Assembly (NCBI GenBank): GCA_035537875.1
Contig: DATLLJ010000072.1
Location: 61,463-125,462 of the forward strand
Source of the DNA: DATLLJ01 sp035537875
GTDB lineage: Bacteria > Acidobacteriota > Vicinamibacteria > Vicinamibacterales > CAVVIG01
Reading direction: 5' to 3'
Length of the DNA: 64,000 nt
The notes beneath the pieces are model-generated. The model was not told the origin of the DNA. It worked only from the letters and a program-made list of their open reading frames with translations, and made no database searches. This document shows positions 8,102 through 16,478 of this stretch, one piece after another (the stretch's first letter is position 1; the number at the start of each line of letters is the position of its first letter). A program made the position numbers and the translations under genes.

Positions 8102-9928
8102 CTACTTCCGGGCCGCCGGCGTGAGGGTAGTCTCCCGGCGCTCTCCCGCGCGCGTGTATACCACCTTGGCCGCAACGCCAATCTTCAAGACGTCCAGCGC
8201 ATAGGTGTAGTCGTAGATGTTCGCGATGGTCTGCCCGGCGATTTCGACGATGACGTCGCCCTTCTGAAGGCCGGCTTGCTCGGCAGGGCCCCCCCCGATG
8301 ACGCCGCTCAGCAGCAGACCTTTCGCTTCGCTCGAGTAGTCCGGAACGGTTCCGGTGAACACGCGGACACCGGCCCGGTTCGGCTGCATGACCTGTTCGA
8401 CCTTTGCGAACTCGAGCGTTGGGCCGCTGCCGATCCGGCCGAGAATCGCGACCGCAAAATCAACGACGCGATCGAGATCCTCGTAGTTGATCTTGTCGGC
8501 CGTGTCAGACGGCCGATGGTAGTCCGTGTGAACGCCGGTGAACAGCGCCAGGCACGGGACGCTGGCCGCGTTGAAATTCATCACGTCGGTGGGCTGGTAG
8601 GGATCGGCCTGAAGCTGCAGATCGAATCCGGCGAGCACGTTGGCCTGCTCGATGATCGGTCCCCAGCCCGGGCTCGTGCCGATGGCCTGGATGGTCAGCT
8701 TGTTGTCCCGCATCCGGCCCACCATGTCGAAGTTGAGGTACGCCGCCAGATGATCCGCCGGCACTGGAGGGCGGGCGAGAAATGCGGCGGATCCGAGCAG
8801 CCCGAGCTCTTCCCCCGACCAGAAAGCCAGCAGCACGTTCCTCGTCCGGGGGCGACCGGCCAGGATAGCCGCGGCCGACAACACCGCTGCCGATCCGGAC
8901 GCATTGTCGTCGGCGCCGAGATGCGCGAGGCCGGCCTCGTCCTTGGTCGCCAGCGAATTGCCCCCGGCGCCCCGTCCGAGATGATCGTAGTGGGCGCCCA
9001 GCGCGACCCACGGCTTGGGCACGTTGCCCGTCGGCTCGGTCGCCGGAAGGTACGCGATCACGTTGTGGCCGGTCTGTCGTTCGCGAACGACGTCCGTATG
9101 AACCGTGACCGAGACGCCGGGCATCGCAAAGCCGGTCGCGTGCGGATCGGCGCTGTCGAGGGCTTCCTGCGCCGCTCGCAGATCCGGCGGCGCTCCTGCG
9201 GCCGGCCCCATCGCGGCGAAGAGGGAACCGGCCACGGTCGCGCTGATGCTCGCCGCAACGATGCCCGAACCGGCTATGGCCGTATCGAACGTCATCGGAA
9301 CCGTTTCGCCGGCATTCGGCGAACGCGGCCCGGTCACGACCAGCATCGCCTTGGCCCCACGCTGCCGTGCCGCCTGCGCTTTGTATCGGAGATCGGCGTA
9401 TCTCGAGAGAATCGCTTTGGTCTTCGGCTCCGCATCCTCTGGAAAATATCGAAGTACGACGACCACTCTGTCCGTCACGTCCAGCGTGGCGTAGCTGTCG
9501 TAGGCAAATCCCTGCCCATCGGGCACGACGATGCCGTAGCCGGCAAAGACGACCTCGCCGGACACGTCGCCGTTGTCGGAAAACGACAGCGCCTGTACGT
9601 CGCCCCGGCCGCTGAAACGACTGTCCCCAAGCGCCACGGAGCTTCCTCCGTCTCGCGTCCCGGCCGTGAACTCGAAGGCGGCCAGGTAATCGGGCTGACC
9701 GGGTAGTGGCAACGCGCCGATCCGTCGCAGCTCGGCGCCGATGTAGTCGCTGGCCAGACGCTCGCCTGTCGAACCGGTGAGGCGACCCTCGAGCCCCGGC
9801 GCGGCGAGCGTCTCCACGTGCGCGCGCGACCGAGAGGAGTTGGCCGGGGCTGCCGATTGCGCGTGCAGAGGCGAAGCGACGACTGTCAGCGCCGCGAAAA
9901 TGGAGAGTGCACGAAGGGGCTGTTTCAT
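8102..9928 (-). CDS. M28 family zinc aminopeptidase with C-terminal PDZ domain, exported
   Basis: The 608-residue protein starts with a signal peptide ending near LHAQ, followed by a PA-like insert and an M28 peptidase core. The zinc and catalytic ligands are visible in order: GAHYDHLGRG (His), LGADDNASGS (bridging Asp), SGEELG (catalytic Glu and ligand Glu), LNFDMVGR (Asp) and DYHRPSDT (His). A PDZ domain follows at about 510-600 (GGGPAEQAGLQKGDVIVEI). The set of ligands is complete, so an active di-zinc exopeptidase in the periplasm is expected. The upstream PD40 gene ends 15 bp before its start, so the two form an operon read leftward. Confidence 0.92.
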   Translation of the reverse strand: MKQPLRALSIFAALTVVASPLHAQSAAPANSSRSRAHVETLAAPGLEGRLTGSTGERLASDYIGAELRRIGALPLPGQPDYLAAFEFTAGTRDGGSSVALGDSRFSGRGDVQALSFSDNGDVSGEVVFAGYGIVVPDGQGFAYDSYATLDVTDRVVVVLRYFPEDAEPKTKAILSRYADLRYKAQAARQRGAKAMLVVTGPRSPNAGETVPMTFDTAIAGSGIVAASISATVAGSLFAAMGPAAGAPPDLRAAQEALDSADPHATGFAMPGVSVTVHTDVVRERQTGHNVIAYLPATEPTGNVPKPWVALGAHYDHLGRGAGGNSLATKDEAGLAHLGADDNASGSAAVLSAAAILAGRPRTRNVLLAFWSGEELGLLGSAAFLARPPVPADHLAAYLNFDMVGRMRDNKLTIQAIGTSPGWGPIIEQANVLAGFDLQLQADPYQPTDVMNFNAASVPCLALFTGVHTDYHRPSDTADKINYEDLDRVVDFAVAILGRIGSGPTLEFAKVEQVMQPNRAGVRVFTGTVPDYSSEAKGLLLSGVIGGGPAEQAGLQKGDVIVEIAGQTIANIYDYTYALDVLKIGVAAKVVYTRAGERRETTLTPAARK

Positions 9929-9943
9929 GGTGCCTCGGGAGGT

Positions 9944-11050
9944 CTACTGGGGCTGCTTCCGCAGCGGCGCGTTGCGCACCGCCTCGAGCGCCTTCTCGTG
10001 GTTCCATTGCGCCAGAAACAACTGGCCGGCGGCGCCGCCGGAGCGGCTCGACGTCCAGGCCAGCGTCCGCCCGTCAGGAGAGGGGACGGCCAGGCCGTCG
10101 AACCCGTCCGAGTAGGTGACCCGGACGGGCTCTTTCGTCCCCTGGGCGTCCACGATGAACAACTCGAAGTTCTCGAACCCCAGCTTGTTGGACGAGAAGA
10201 TGATGTACTCGCCCGACGGGTGCATGTAAGGTGCCCAGCTCATCGATCCGAAGTTCGTGATCTGCCGTTGATCGCTGCCGTCAGGCTTCATCGTCCAGAC
10301 ATCGGCAATGAGGCCCTGTTCATCGAAGCGGCGCCAGATGATGCGTGCGCCGTCCGGAGTGAAGAACGGTCCTCCGTCGTAGCCCGGGACCTGCGTGAGC
10401 CGTTTCTGCCCTGAACCGTCGGCGCGCATGATGTAGATCTCGGCGAAGTAGCTGGGATTCTCCTCGAGCATCTTCTTCTCTTTGTCATCGAGCTCGCGGT
10501 TGTAGGCATCGCGCATCGAAGAGAACACCAGCCACTCGCCGTCGGGCGAATAGCCGCCTTCCGCGTCGTAGCCGTGAGCGGACGTCAGCCGTCTGGTCTC
10601 GCCCGTTTTCTCGTTGAACGCGTAGATGTCCATCTCGGCGTCGTAATCCCACGAATACCTGCGTTGCTGACCCGACGCGCGAAACGCGATTTCCTCTTGC
10701 TGGAGCTGTCTGGACTTCGGATCGGCGTGCGTCGACGCGAACGCGATCTCGTCGCTGTTCGGTCTGAAGAAGGCACACGTCGTTTTGCCGACGCCGGGTG
10801 AAATCCGCTTGCTGACGCCCGTGGTGAGGTCGAGCGTGTAAATCTGATAGAAGGGATTGTCGGCTTCGCGCTCGCTCTGAAAGACGAGCCGCGTGCCATC
10901 GGGAGACCAGTATCCTTCGCCCGCCCGTTTGCCCTCGACGGTCAGTCGCCGGACGCGTCCCAGAAAATCGCGTTCGACGTTCGGATCCTGCGCCTGCAGG
11001 TGACCCGCGACGAGTGAGACGCCGAGCAGCGCGATGCCAAGGCGGTTCAT
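9944..11050 (-). CDS. TolB-like PD40 beta-propeller protein, exported
   Basis: The 368-residue protein has a signal peptide (MNRLGIALLGVSLVAGHLQA). It is built from repeated PD40 units recognisable as Y-W-S-P-D-G-T-R-L-V-F, Y-S-P-D-G-E-W-L-V-F, F-T-P-D-G-A-R-I-I-W, MHPSGEYIIFSS and PSPDGRTLAWTS, which form a six-bladed TolB-type propeller. Such periplasmic propellers act as binding scaffolds, and in Acidobacteria many sit beside peptidases. No catalytic domain is present. It is the first gene of a two-gene operon with the M28 peptidase. Partner and ligand are unknown. Confidence 0.85.
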   Translation of the reverse strand: MNRLGIALLGVSLVAGHLQAQDPNVERDFLGRVRRLTVEGKRAGEGYWSPDGTRLVFQSEREADNPFYQIYTLDLTTGVSKRISPGVGKTTCAFFRPNSDEIAFASTHADPKSRQLQQEEIAFRASGQQRRYSWDYDAEMDIYAFNEKTGETRRLTSAHGYDAEGGYSPDGEWLVFSSMRDAYNRELDDKEKKMLEENPSYFAEIYIMRADGSGQKRLTQVPGYDGGPFFTPDGARIIWRRFDEQGLIADVWTMKPDGSDQRQITNFGSMSWAPYMHPSGEYIIFSSNKLGFENFELFIVDAQGTKEPVRVTYSDGFDGLAVPSPDGRTLAWTSSRSGGAAGQLFLAQWNHEKALEAVRNAPLRKQPQ

Positions 11051-11363
11051 GGGACGAAATTATCGCACCGCCGCGGCCCGCCCATCGCGTCGGACTCGAA
11101 GCGCTTGACAGAGATTGGCAGGCTGCCACTTTTGGTCAGGTGGTGTGTCGGGGTGAGCCACAAGCAAGCAAATCATGTCCGTGCTGCGAGTTAACCGCCC
11201 GCGTCGGCCAAGTTTTCGACCCAAGTGGCTATTTATCCGACAGACACCGATTCTGGCATCGCCCCGCTGATCACGTTGCAACTCATTATAAATCAATACC
11301 TTGTAAGGGCGTGACGCCGCGGCAAGTCGGCGTGGCGAGCCGCTTGCTCATCTGCCCTACGAC
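11051..11363. other. Divergent intergenic region, no gene seen
   Basis: This 313-bp spacer separates the leftward PD40 operon from the rightward GNAT gene and should hold promoters for both. It is more AT-rich than its surroundings around 11225-11300. A TTGACA hexamer occurs at 11104-11109 and a TATAAA at 11287-11292, but neither has a convincing partner at standard spacing. No supported ORF or RNA is visible. Confidence 0.4.
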
Positions 11364-12038
11364 ATGGAAACGCTCAGTAGAGTGACCGAACGGTTGAGAC
11401 CTCGTCCCCTGGGAGTCGGGTCTGTTGTGCCCGTCAGCTCCTCGGCGAGCGACTGGCGCCAGCGCCTTCCGCTGTTGCGCTCGGGCAAGGTTACCCTCCG
11501 GGAACTCAGAACATCGGACGCTCAGGCCCTTTGGGCGTTCATCAATACGGACGAAGTCAGACGCTATCTCGCAATACCTCCCGCGACCGTCGAGGGATTC
11601 GAACGATTCATCTCCTGGACGCACAGGCAGCGGGCGGCCGGCTTGCAGGCGACGCTCGCGGTGACCGTGGAAGGGTTCGACAGTCCGGTCGGCCTGTTCC
11701 AGCTGCGGGAGATCGAACCGGGGTTCGGCACCGGCGAATGGGGATTCGCCATCGGGTCGGCGTTCTGGGGCACCGGCGTGTTTCGGACGGGAGCGCAGCT
11801 CATGATGCATCTGGCCTTCGATGTCATCGGTGTTCACCGTCTCGAGGCGCGCGCGTGCTTGGCGAATGTCCGCGGTAACGCGGCTCTGAAGAAGATCGGC
11901 GCCGTGCAGGAAGGCGTGCTCCGGCGGTCGTTCCAGTCCAAGGGGGAGTACTTCGATCAAGCGCTCTGGACGGTGCTCGATGATGACTGGCGGCGTCAGG
12001 CCAAGGTGATCTGGGGCGGCGACGTCGCGCTCAACTGA
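11364..12038 (+). CDS. GNAT N-acetyltransferase, RimJ/RimL-like
   Basis: The 224-residue protein matches the ribosomal-protein/amino-sugar acetyltransferase type of GNAT. It has VTLRELRTSDAQALWAFINT at the start of the fold (about residue 43), then WGFAIGSAFWGTGVFRTGAQ (the acetyl-CoA pyrophosphate loop region, here G-T-G rather than the classic R/Q-x-x-G-x-G/A). It ends with HRLEARACLANVRGNAALKKIG and GEYFDQALWTVL. The first 40 residues are not conserved-looking, so the true start may be internal. The substrate cannot be predicted. Its 3' end overlaps the convergent GT87 gene by 8 bases. Confidence 0.8.
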   Translation: METLSRVTERLRPRPLGVGSVVPVSSSASDWRQRLPLLRSGKVTLRELRTSDAQALWAFINTDEVRRYLAIPPATVEGFERFISWTHRQRAAGLQATLAVTVEGFDSPVGLFQLREIEPGFGTGEWGFAIGSAFWGTGVFRTGAQLMMHLAFDVIGVHRLEARACLANVRGNAALKKIGAVQEGVLRRSFQSKGEYFDQALWTVLDDDWRRQAKVIWGGDVALN

Positions 12039-13674
12039 CGCGCTTGAAGATCTGCACGCTGCTGTAATCGGCGCCCTCACGCCGTCCCTTCGTCGTGATG
12101 GTCAGCTGGCTGCCGCCGGGAGACAACCGACGCGTCTCGGTCTCGACGACCTCGCCCCCAACCTTCCCCTGCTGCTCGACCGTGTAATCATCGATGCGTT
12201 TGAGCGACACTAATTCGAGGGACGAGCCACGGACGAGGTGATCCCTTTCGTTGAAACGCGCCGTGTACTCCACCCGTTCGGGTTTCTGACCGCTAATCTC
12301 GGTGATCGTGACCTGTCGAATGGCATCATCCACCGCAGAAAATGTGATGGTCCGCGATGCGATGTCGAACGCAGGCGTGAAGGCGGAGTGGCTCCGGTCA
12401 AGCGCCCACGTACCGAGCACTGGGTCGTCTTCGATCGTCTGCTTCGCGGCGACATATTGTCCACGCGCGATGAGCACCGTGACGAAAATCATCGAAACGA
12501 ACGCGACACGCAGGGCGACTGATCGTTGCGCTGTCGCCGGAGAATGTGGGACGTACGCTGGATCGAAACAGACTCGATTCAACCAGAGACTGAATAGCCC
12601 CCAGAAGTAGACGGATCCGAGCGTCAGTCCCAGCCATGTGCTGGGAAAAAGCCTGAGCGGAAAAACAAGAGGAACCCACAGGAGCGGCGCTTCCCTCAGA
12701 AGCCGCAGTGGCCGAGTCCCAGGCAGAATCCACCAGATGTAGTACACCCATCCCAGGGGGGATGCGAGAAGGGCGCTCAGCATCAGCGGCTCCCACGCCT
12801 CATCGATAGGGAGCCGCCGCGTTCGCAAAATTGTCACGAGCACGATCAGGGCCCCACCAGCCGTGGCGAGCGGGCTGACCAATTCGGGCGCAAACGCGAG
12901 CGGATCGGAAATGACCACTGGCTTCGAGAGCGCTCGAGCCAGGAGCCCCTGCAGCGAGGCATTCATTCCCGCATAAGCCCAGGTCACATCGCTCAGCGCT
13001 TCGGCCCAGGCGAGGTTGACATCGACGCCGTAGACAGCCAGTCCGATTGCGAAGAACGCCGCCCCGGAGAGGCACGAGACGAAGACCGCTCGCCAGCGTC
13101 TGGTGACGATGAGCCAAAGGAGGAACACGCCGAGGAACGGTTTCAGACTGACGGCGAGCCCGTAGCCGATCGCCCCGGCGGTCCAGCGATCTTGCCTCCA
13201 GCACCACCAGGCCCATAGAAGCGGAGGCCAGAGAATCCACGTCAGCTGATTGAGCGAAACGACCGACGCCATGGGTGCCCAGGCCAAGAGTGAGCCGTAG
13301 TCCGCCAGAGTCCAGCGATCCTCGGACGTGCGCGCCAGCCAGCAAATGCACCCGACGAGCGCCGCCAGGTTCAGCAAACGAAAGATCTCGGCCGCGGTAG
13401 AAAGCGGAAACGCCGTCAACGGACGGATCATCAACTGAAAGAGGGGCGGATTCATGTTTCCGCGGGGCGGTCCCGGGGGCTGCTCGAACATGCGAGGCGT
13501 GGTGTGCTGGGCAGAAACGTAGAAGAGCGTGAAGTCAGACGTGGTGTCAGGATGGCGATACCGCCATGCCGAAGCGGTGGCCAGGACGCCGACGATGAGC
13601 AGGGCCCACGCGCCGAAAGTCGGATTGATCGTGACGGTGCGGGAAATCACGAGGTAGTTATCGGGTTCAACCAC
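12031..13674 (-). CDS. GT87 (DUF2029)-type membrane glycosyltransferase fused to a lipocalin-like domain
   Basis: The 547-residue protein has about ten hydrophobic spans over residues 18-405. The N-terminal loop contains SDFTLFYVSAQ and NMNPPLFQLM, typical of the polyprenyl-phosphate-sugar-dependent GT87/GT-C family that works on the outer face of the inner membrane. After the last span (about 388-404) comes a 130-residue soluble domain beginning GTWALDRSHSAFTPAF and ending in VQIFKRVS. It resembles the lipocalin-like G-T-W-x-L-(D/N) domain common in secreted acidobacterial proteins. This fusion places a ligand-binding-type barrel beside a sugar transferase. Reaction and acceptor are unknown. 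Confidence 0.75.
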   Translation of the reverse strand: MVEPDNYLVISRTVTINPTFGAWALLIVGVLATASAWRYRHPDTTSDFTLFYVSAQHTTPRMFEQPPGPPRGNMNPPLFQLMIRPLTAFPLSTAAEIFRLLNLAALVGCICWLARTSEDRWTLADYGSLLAWAPMASVVSLNQLTWILWPPLLWAWWCWRQDRWTAGAIGYGLAVSLKPFLGVFLLWLIVTRRWRAVFVSCLSGAAFFAIGLAVYGVDVNLAWAEALSDVTWAYAGMNASLQGLLARALSKPVVISDPLAFAPELVSPLATAGGALIVLVTILRTRRLPIDEAWEPLMLSALLASPLGWVYYIWWILPGTRPLRLLREAPLLWVPLVFPLRLFPSTWLGLTLGSVYFWGLFSLWLNRVCFDPAYVPHSPATAQRSVALRVAFVSMIFVTVLIARGQYVAAKQTIEDDPVLGTWALDRSHSAFTPAFDIASRTITFSAVDDAIRQVTITEISGQKPERVEYTARFNERDHLVRGSSLELVSLKRIDDYTVEQQGKVGGEVVETETRRLSPGGSQLTITTKGRREGADYSSVQIFKRVS

Positions 13675-13727
13675 CTCAGCCTTGAATGCCGGATCCGGCC
13701 ACCGCCTTACCGAATTAAGATGCTGTT

Positions 13728-14117
13728 ATGAAGCGACTCGTGCTCGTCTTGTCGATCGTGGCGGTGGCGCTCGGCGTGCGGGCGGCCGCCCACCATTCAT
13801 TTGCCGCGGCGTATTTCGAAGATCAGAAGGTCTCGGTCTCGGGTGAGGTCGAGCGATTCGATTACATCAACCCGCACGCGTGGGTCCACGTGATGGTTCC
13901 GGACCAGAAGGGCGAGCTGCAACGATACTCGGCCGAGTGGTCGAATCCCCGGCGGCTGAAGCAACAAGGGCTCGCTGCGGATGCGATCAAGCCGGGCGAT
14001 CACGTCATCATCACGGGCAGCCCTGGCCGCAATCCGGCCGAACGCACGATCCACCTGCGAGCGATCGAGCGGCCATCCGATGGCTGGCGGTGGCCGTCCT
14101 CGTCGCCGCGACGGTAG
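13728..14117 (+). CDS. DUF6152-type exported protein
   Basis: The 129-residue product has a signal peptide ending near VRAAA, immediately followed by HHSFAAAYFEDQKVSVSGEV, the hallmark start of the small secreted DUF6152 family. NPHAWVHVMV and the EWSNPRRLKQQGL segment also match. The fold is probably an OB-like barrel. Family members are frequent in Acidobacteria and Proteobacteria, and their function is unknown. It stands alone between the divergent GT87 gene and the convergent MEDS gene. Confidence 0.8.
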   Translation: MKRLVLVLSIVAVALGVRAAAHHSFAAAYFEDQKVSVSGEVERFDYINPHAWVHVMVPDQKGELQRYSAEWSNPRRLKQQGLAADAIKPGDHVIITGSPGRNPAERTIHLRAIERPSDGWRWPSSSPRR

Positions 14118-14129
14118 CGGCTGACGTGC

Positions 14130-14720
14130 TCAGGAACGCGCTCTGAGGGGTGCGGCCGTTCCGCCGGCCGACATGACGTGGGTGTGCTGATCGCAGATGT
14201 CTTTGAACCCTGCGTCCTTGTAGAAGCTGCCCATGGAGTAGCCGCACAGGAGCGAGAACCTTCGCGTGGTCGCGAGCTGATTCCAGAGCATTTCCAGCCG
14301 AACGGCAGCCACCTCCATGCCACTCTTCCACAAGACGTCCACCATCTCGCCGTACGCACGAACGACACCGTCGTCACGACCGCCGGCGGCTGCATCGAGG
14401 ACCGGGATGATCGTGTCCTCGAATGACTGAACGCTGGGCATGCCGTTGTTCATCACGCGGTTCAGCGTGTCCTGAGCGTCGAGCGTGATCAGGCGGCCGT
14501 CGGCCTGAAGACGGTCCACGTCGAACGACATGCCGCGGAGTTGGTTGGCGATGCTTTCCAGATGTGACGGCGTGGCCACGATCACCGCCGGCTGATCCGC
14601 GATGAGCCCGTCTGCGACGAAGCTGGCGACCATACGAGCGAGCGACTGCGCGTCCTCGTAAAAACGCACCGCATGGAAGTGCCCCGACTCTTCTGTGGCG
14701 TTCCGCATCGTCGTCATCAC
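14130..14720 (-). CDS. MEDS domain (DcmR-like sensory) protein
   Basis: The 196-residue protein is almost entirely one MEDS domain. It has HFHAVRFYEDAQSLARMVASF near the N-terminus, the AVIVATPSHLESIANQL segment, RLITLDAQDTLNRVM and a C-terminal RFSLLCGYSMGSFY. MEDS domains are putative sensors related to the RecA/KaiC fold and are often joined to histidine kinases or transcription factors. Here the domain stands alone, without an output domain. It probably acts as a stand-alone sensor or anti-regulator. The partner is not visible nearby. Confidence 0.8.
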   Translation of the reverse strand: MMTTMRNATEESGHFHAVRFYEDAQSLARMVASFVADGLIADQPAVIVATPSHLESIANQLRGMSFDVDRLQADGRLITLDAQDTLNRVMNNGMPSVQSFEDTIIPVLDAAAGGRDDGVVRAYGEMVDVLWKSGMEVAAVRLEMLWNQLATTRRFSLLCGYSMGSFYKDAGFKDICDQHTHVMSAGGTAAPLRARS

Positions 14721-14791
14721 TAAACCTCAGGCACACACTATGAGCATGATTCAGGCCAAGCGAGCATTCTTTGGTTCAGCTGGAGGCTTGC

Positions 14792-16051
14792 TTACTTCCG
14801 GACGGGCTGAAAATAACCGGGGAGATCCTTCTTGGTGTCGCGCAGGATCTCAACGATGGCCTGACGATCGGCAAGCGAGAGGCGGCTGTACGTGGGCTCC
14901 GTCTCGTCGCCCGACAGCACCTGCCACAAGCGCCGGTAGACGGCGTCCCTGGCCGGTCGCGGCAACGCGTCGAATGCGGGGGCGTAAATCATGTAGCTGC
15001 ACGGGTAACGCATGAGGCGCCGCTCCAGGCCCAGCTGGCGGAGCGAACGCCCGCGCGAGTCGCGAGGTCCCTTTGCCGCGAACATTTCGGCAAACCCCGA
15101 TGTCCCTTGCATCGGTCCCGCGAAGGGCGCTTCGTCCACGAACAGCATGTAATCCACGACTTCGCGCGCGATATCGGGAAGGGCGTTCAGGGCTTCCGGG
15201 TCCGACGCCGCGACGCGTCCTTCCCATGTCATGTAAGTCAGCAGATTGGTCATGTGCGACTGATGCTCGAACACCAACAGCGCCACGACATCGCTGAAAG
15301 GTGTGGGGTAGCCCTTGAGATCGAACTGGCCCGCGAGCGAATCGAGCGCGACCGGCGGGCTCGTATCCGTCATCGTCGGCACCAGCTTGTTGCCCATGTG
15401 GCGTGTCCGCCCCGCGTGACCGGTGACGTACCATCCAGCCCACCGGCGCTCGAATGGGCTGCGATGATCGGTCACGCCGCCGTTGGCGTACCCGTTCTTC
15501 GTGGTGGGAGGAAACGTGCTGAGTACCAGCAGTCCAGGTACGGCGAGCGTTTCCCAGGTCCGGTGGCACACGAGGCACTCCGTCGAGCGCTCGAAACGCG
15601 GCGGATCGCTGGCGCCCGGGTCGAGCTCATAGAAGATCGGACCCAGCTCGGGGTCCTGAGCGGCGACCTCAATTGCCCCGCCACGAACCCAGCCGACGGC
15701 GACGGTGTCGCTGAAGTAGATCGCTCGCGGGTTCTTCGGGGAGATCAGTTCCGCCTGAAGGCTGGTCGGTGAGAACACCGCGAGCTGCGATTCTTTGGGG
15801 ACCTGGAGCGCGTCGAGAACGGCAGGCAGATACCCCTTGTCGGGATCGCTCGCGAGACGGGTCGCTCCCGTTTCGAGGCGGCGATTGAGCGCGGTCACCG
15901 CGTCGGAGAGCGGAGCCGTCGAGTACCGGATCGCCGGATGCTCGAGCGACTCGCGAAACGCGCTTCCGGTCTGTGCCGCGGCCAGGGCCGTCAAGGCCAT
16001 GACCGACAGAGCGAGGACGGCCCCCGGTGACGTCCTCGAGCCGCGTGCCAT
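14792..16051 (-). CDS. Exported protein with a single CXXCH haem site
   Basis: The 419-residue protein has a signal peptide (to about residue 27) and one c-type haem motif, C-L-V-C-H at 159-163. It sits in a region that looks like a degenerate cytochrome peroxidase-type scaffold (AVGWVRGGAIEVAAQDPELG before it, TGHAGRTRHMGNKLV after). I do not recognise a defined enzyme family. Haem attachment in the periplasm is inferred from the motif plus signal peptide. Its ATG overlaps the stop of the preceding small gene by one base (TAATG), so the pair is translationally coupled. Confidence 0.7.
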   Translation of the reverse strand: MARGSRTSPGAVLALSVMALTALAAAQTGSAFRESLEHPAIRYSTAPLSDAVTALNRRLETGATRLASDPDKGYLPAVLDALQVPKESQLAVFSPTSLQAELISPKNPRAIYFSDTVAVGWVRGGAIEVAAQDPELGPIFYELDPGASDPPRFERSTECLVCHRTWETLAVPGLLVLSTFPPTTKNGYANGGVTDHRSPFERRWAGWYVTGHAGRTRHMGNKLVPTMTDTSPPVALDSLAGQFDLKGYPTPFSDVVALLVFEHQSHMTNLLTYMTWEGRVAASDPEALNALPDIAREVVDYMLFVDEAPFAGPMQGTSGFAEMFAAKGPRDSRGRSLRQLGLERRLMRYPCSYMIYAPAFDALPRPARDAVYRRLWQVLSGDETEPTYSRLSLADRQAIVEILRDTKKDLPGYFQPVRK

Positions 16052-16398
16052 TACTGGGCCGGTGCCAGCTCGATTTTCGAGACGGTGATCGTGTCGCCCT
16101 TGAGCGTACCGGTCAGCATGACTTTCACGCCCTGATGCTTCTTGAGCTCCGCGAAGTCCTGGTTCGCGATCTGAAGCGGCTTCTCGCCGTCCATGAACAC
16201 GAATTTGCCGCCGCCGTCCACGCAGGCGAGGACGCAGGCGGGATCGTCGAGCGGTGGAATCACGATCTGAGCCATGCGGGCATGCGAGCTGTTGCAGAGC
16301 GAATCGCTGATTACGCCGGTCCAGGTCTGTTGGGCGGTGGAATTCACGCCGGCGATGGTCCAGATTACCGCAAGGACCGCCACAACCCTCTTGGTCAT
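16051..16398 (-). CDS. Small exported cysteine-containing protein
   Basis: From ATG 16398 the product has 115 residues: signal peptide MTKRVVAVLAVIWTIAG, then WTGVISDSLCNSSHA and CVLACVDGGGKFVF. This G-x-I-S-D-x-x-C-x-x-x-H ... C-x-x-x-C-V-x-x-G-x-K layout recurs in small secreted acidobacterial proteins that usually sit near cytochromes; it may bind metal or haem peripherally. It is the first gene of a coupled pair with the single-haem protein. An upstream ATG at 16425 would add nine Arg-rich residues and is less likely. Confidence 0.7.
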   Translation of the reverse strand: MTKRVVAVLAVIWTIAGVNSTAQQTWTGVISDSLCNSSHARMAQIVIPPLDDPACVLACVDGGGKFVFMDGEKPLQIANQDFAELKKHQGVKVMLTGTLKGDTITVSKIELAPAQ

Positions 16399-16478
16399 GT
16401 TGCGTCTCCTTCGCGCGTCAAACACAGCCGAGGAAATGCGCGAACGATCATTTTATGTCAAAACGTTAAGATACCGGC

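Noticed and set aside
8505..10007. 500-codon minus-strand frame overlapping the M28 peptidase in another frame
   Set aside because: Shadow frame on the same strand; all zinc ligands and the PDZ domain are in the other frame.
11104..11292. Sigma-70 promoter from TTGACA 11104 or TATAAA 11287
   Set aside because: The two hexamers are about 180 bp apart and neither has a partner at 16-18 bp.
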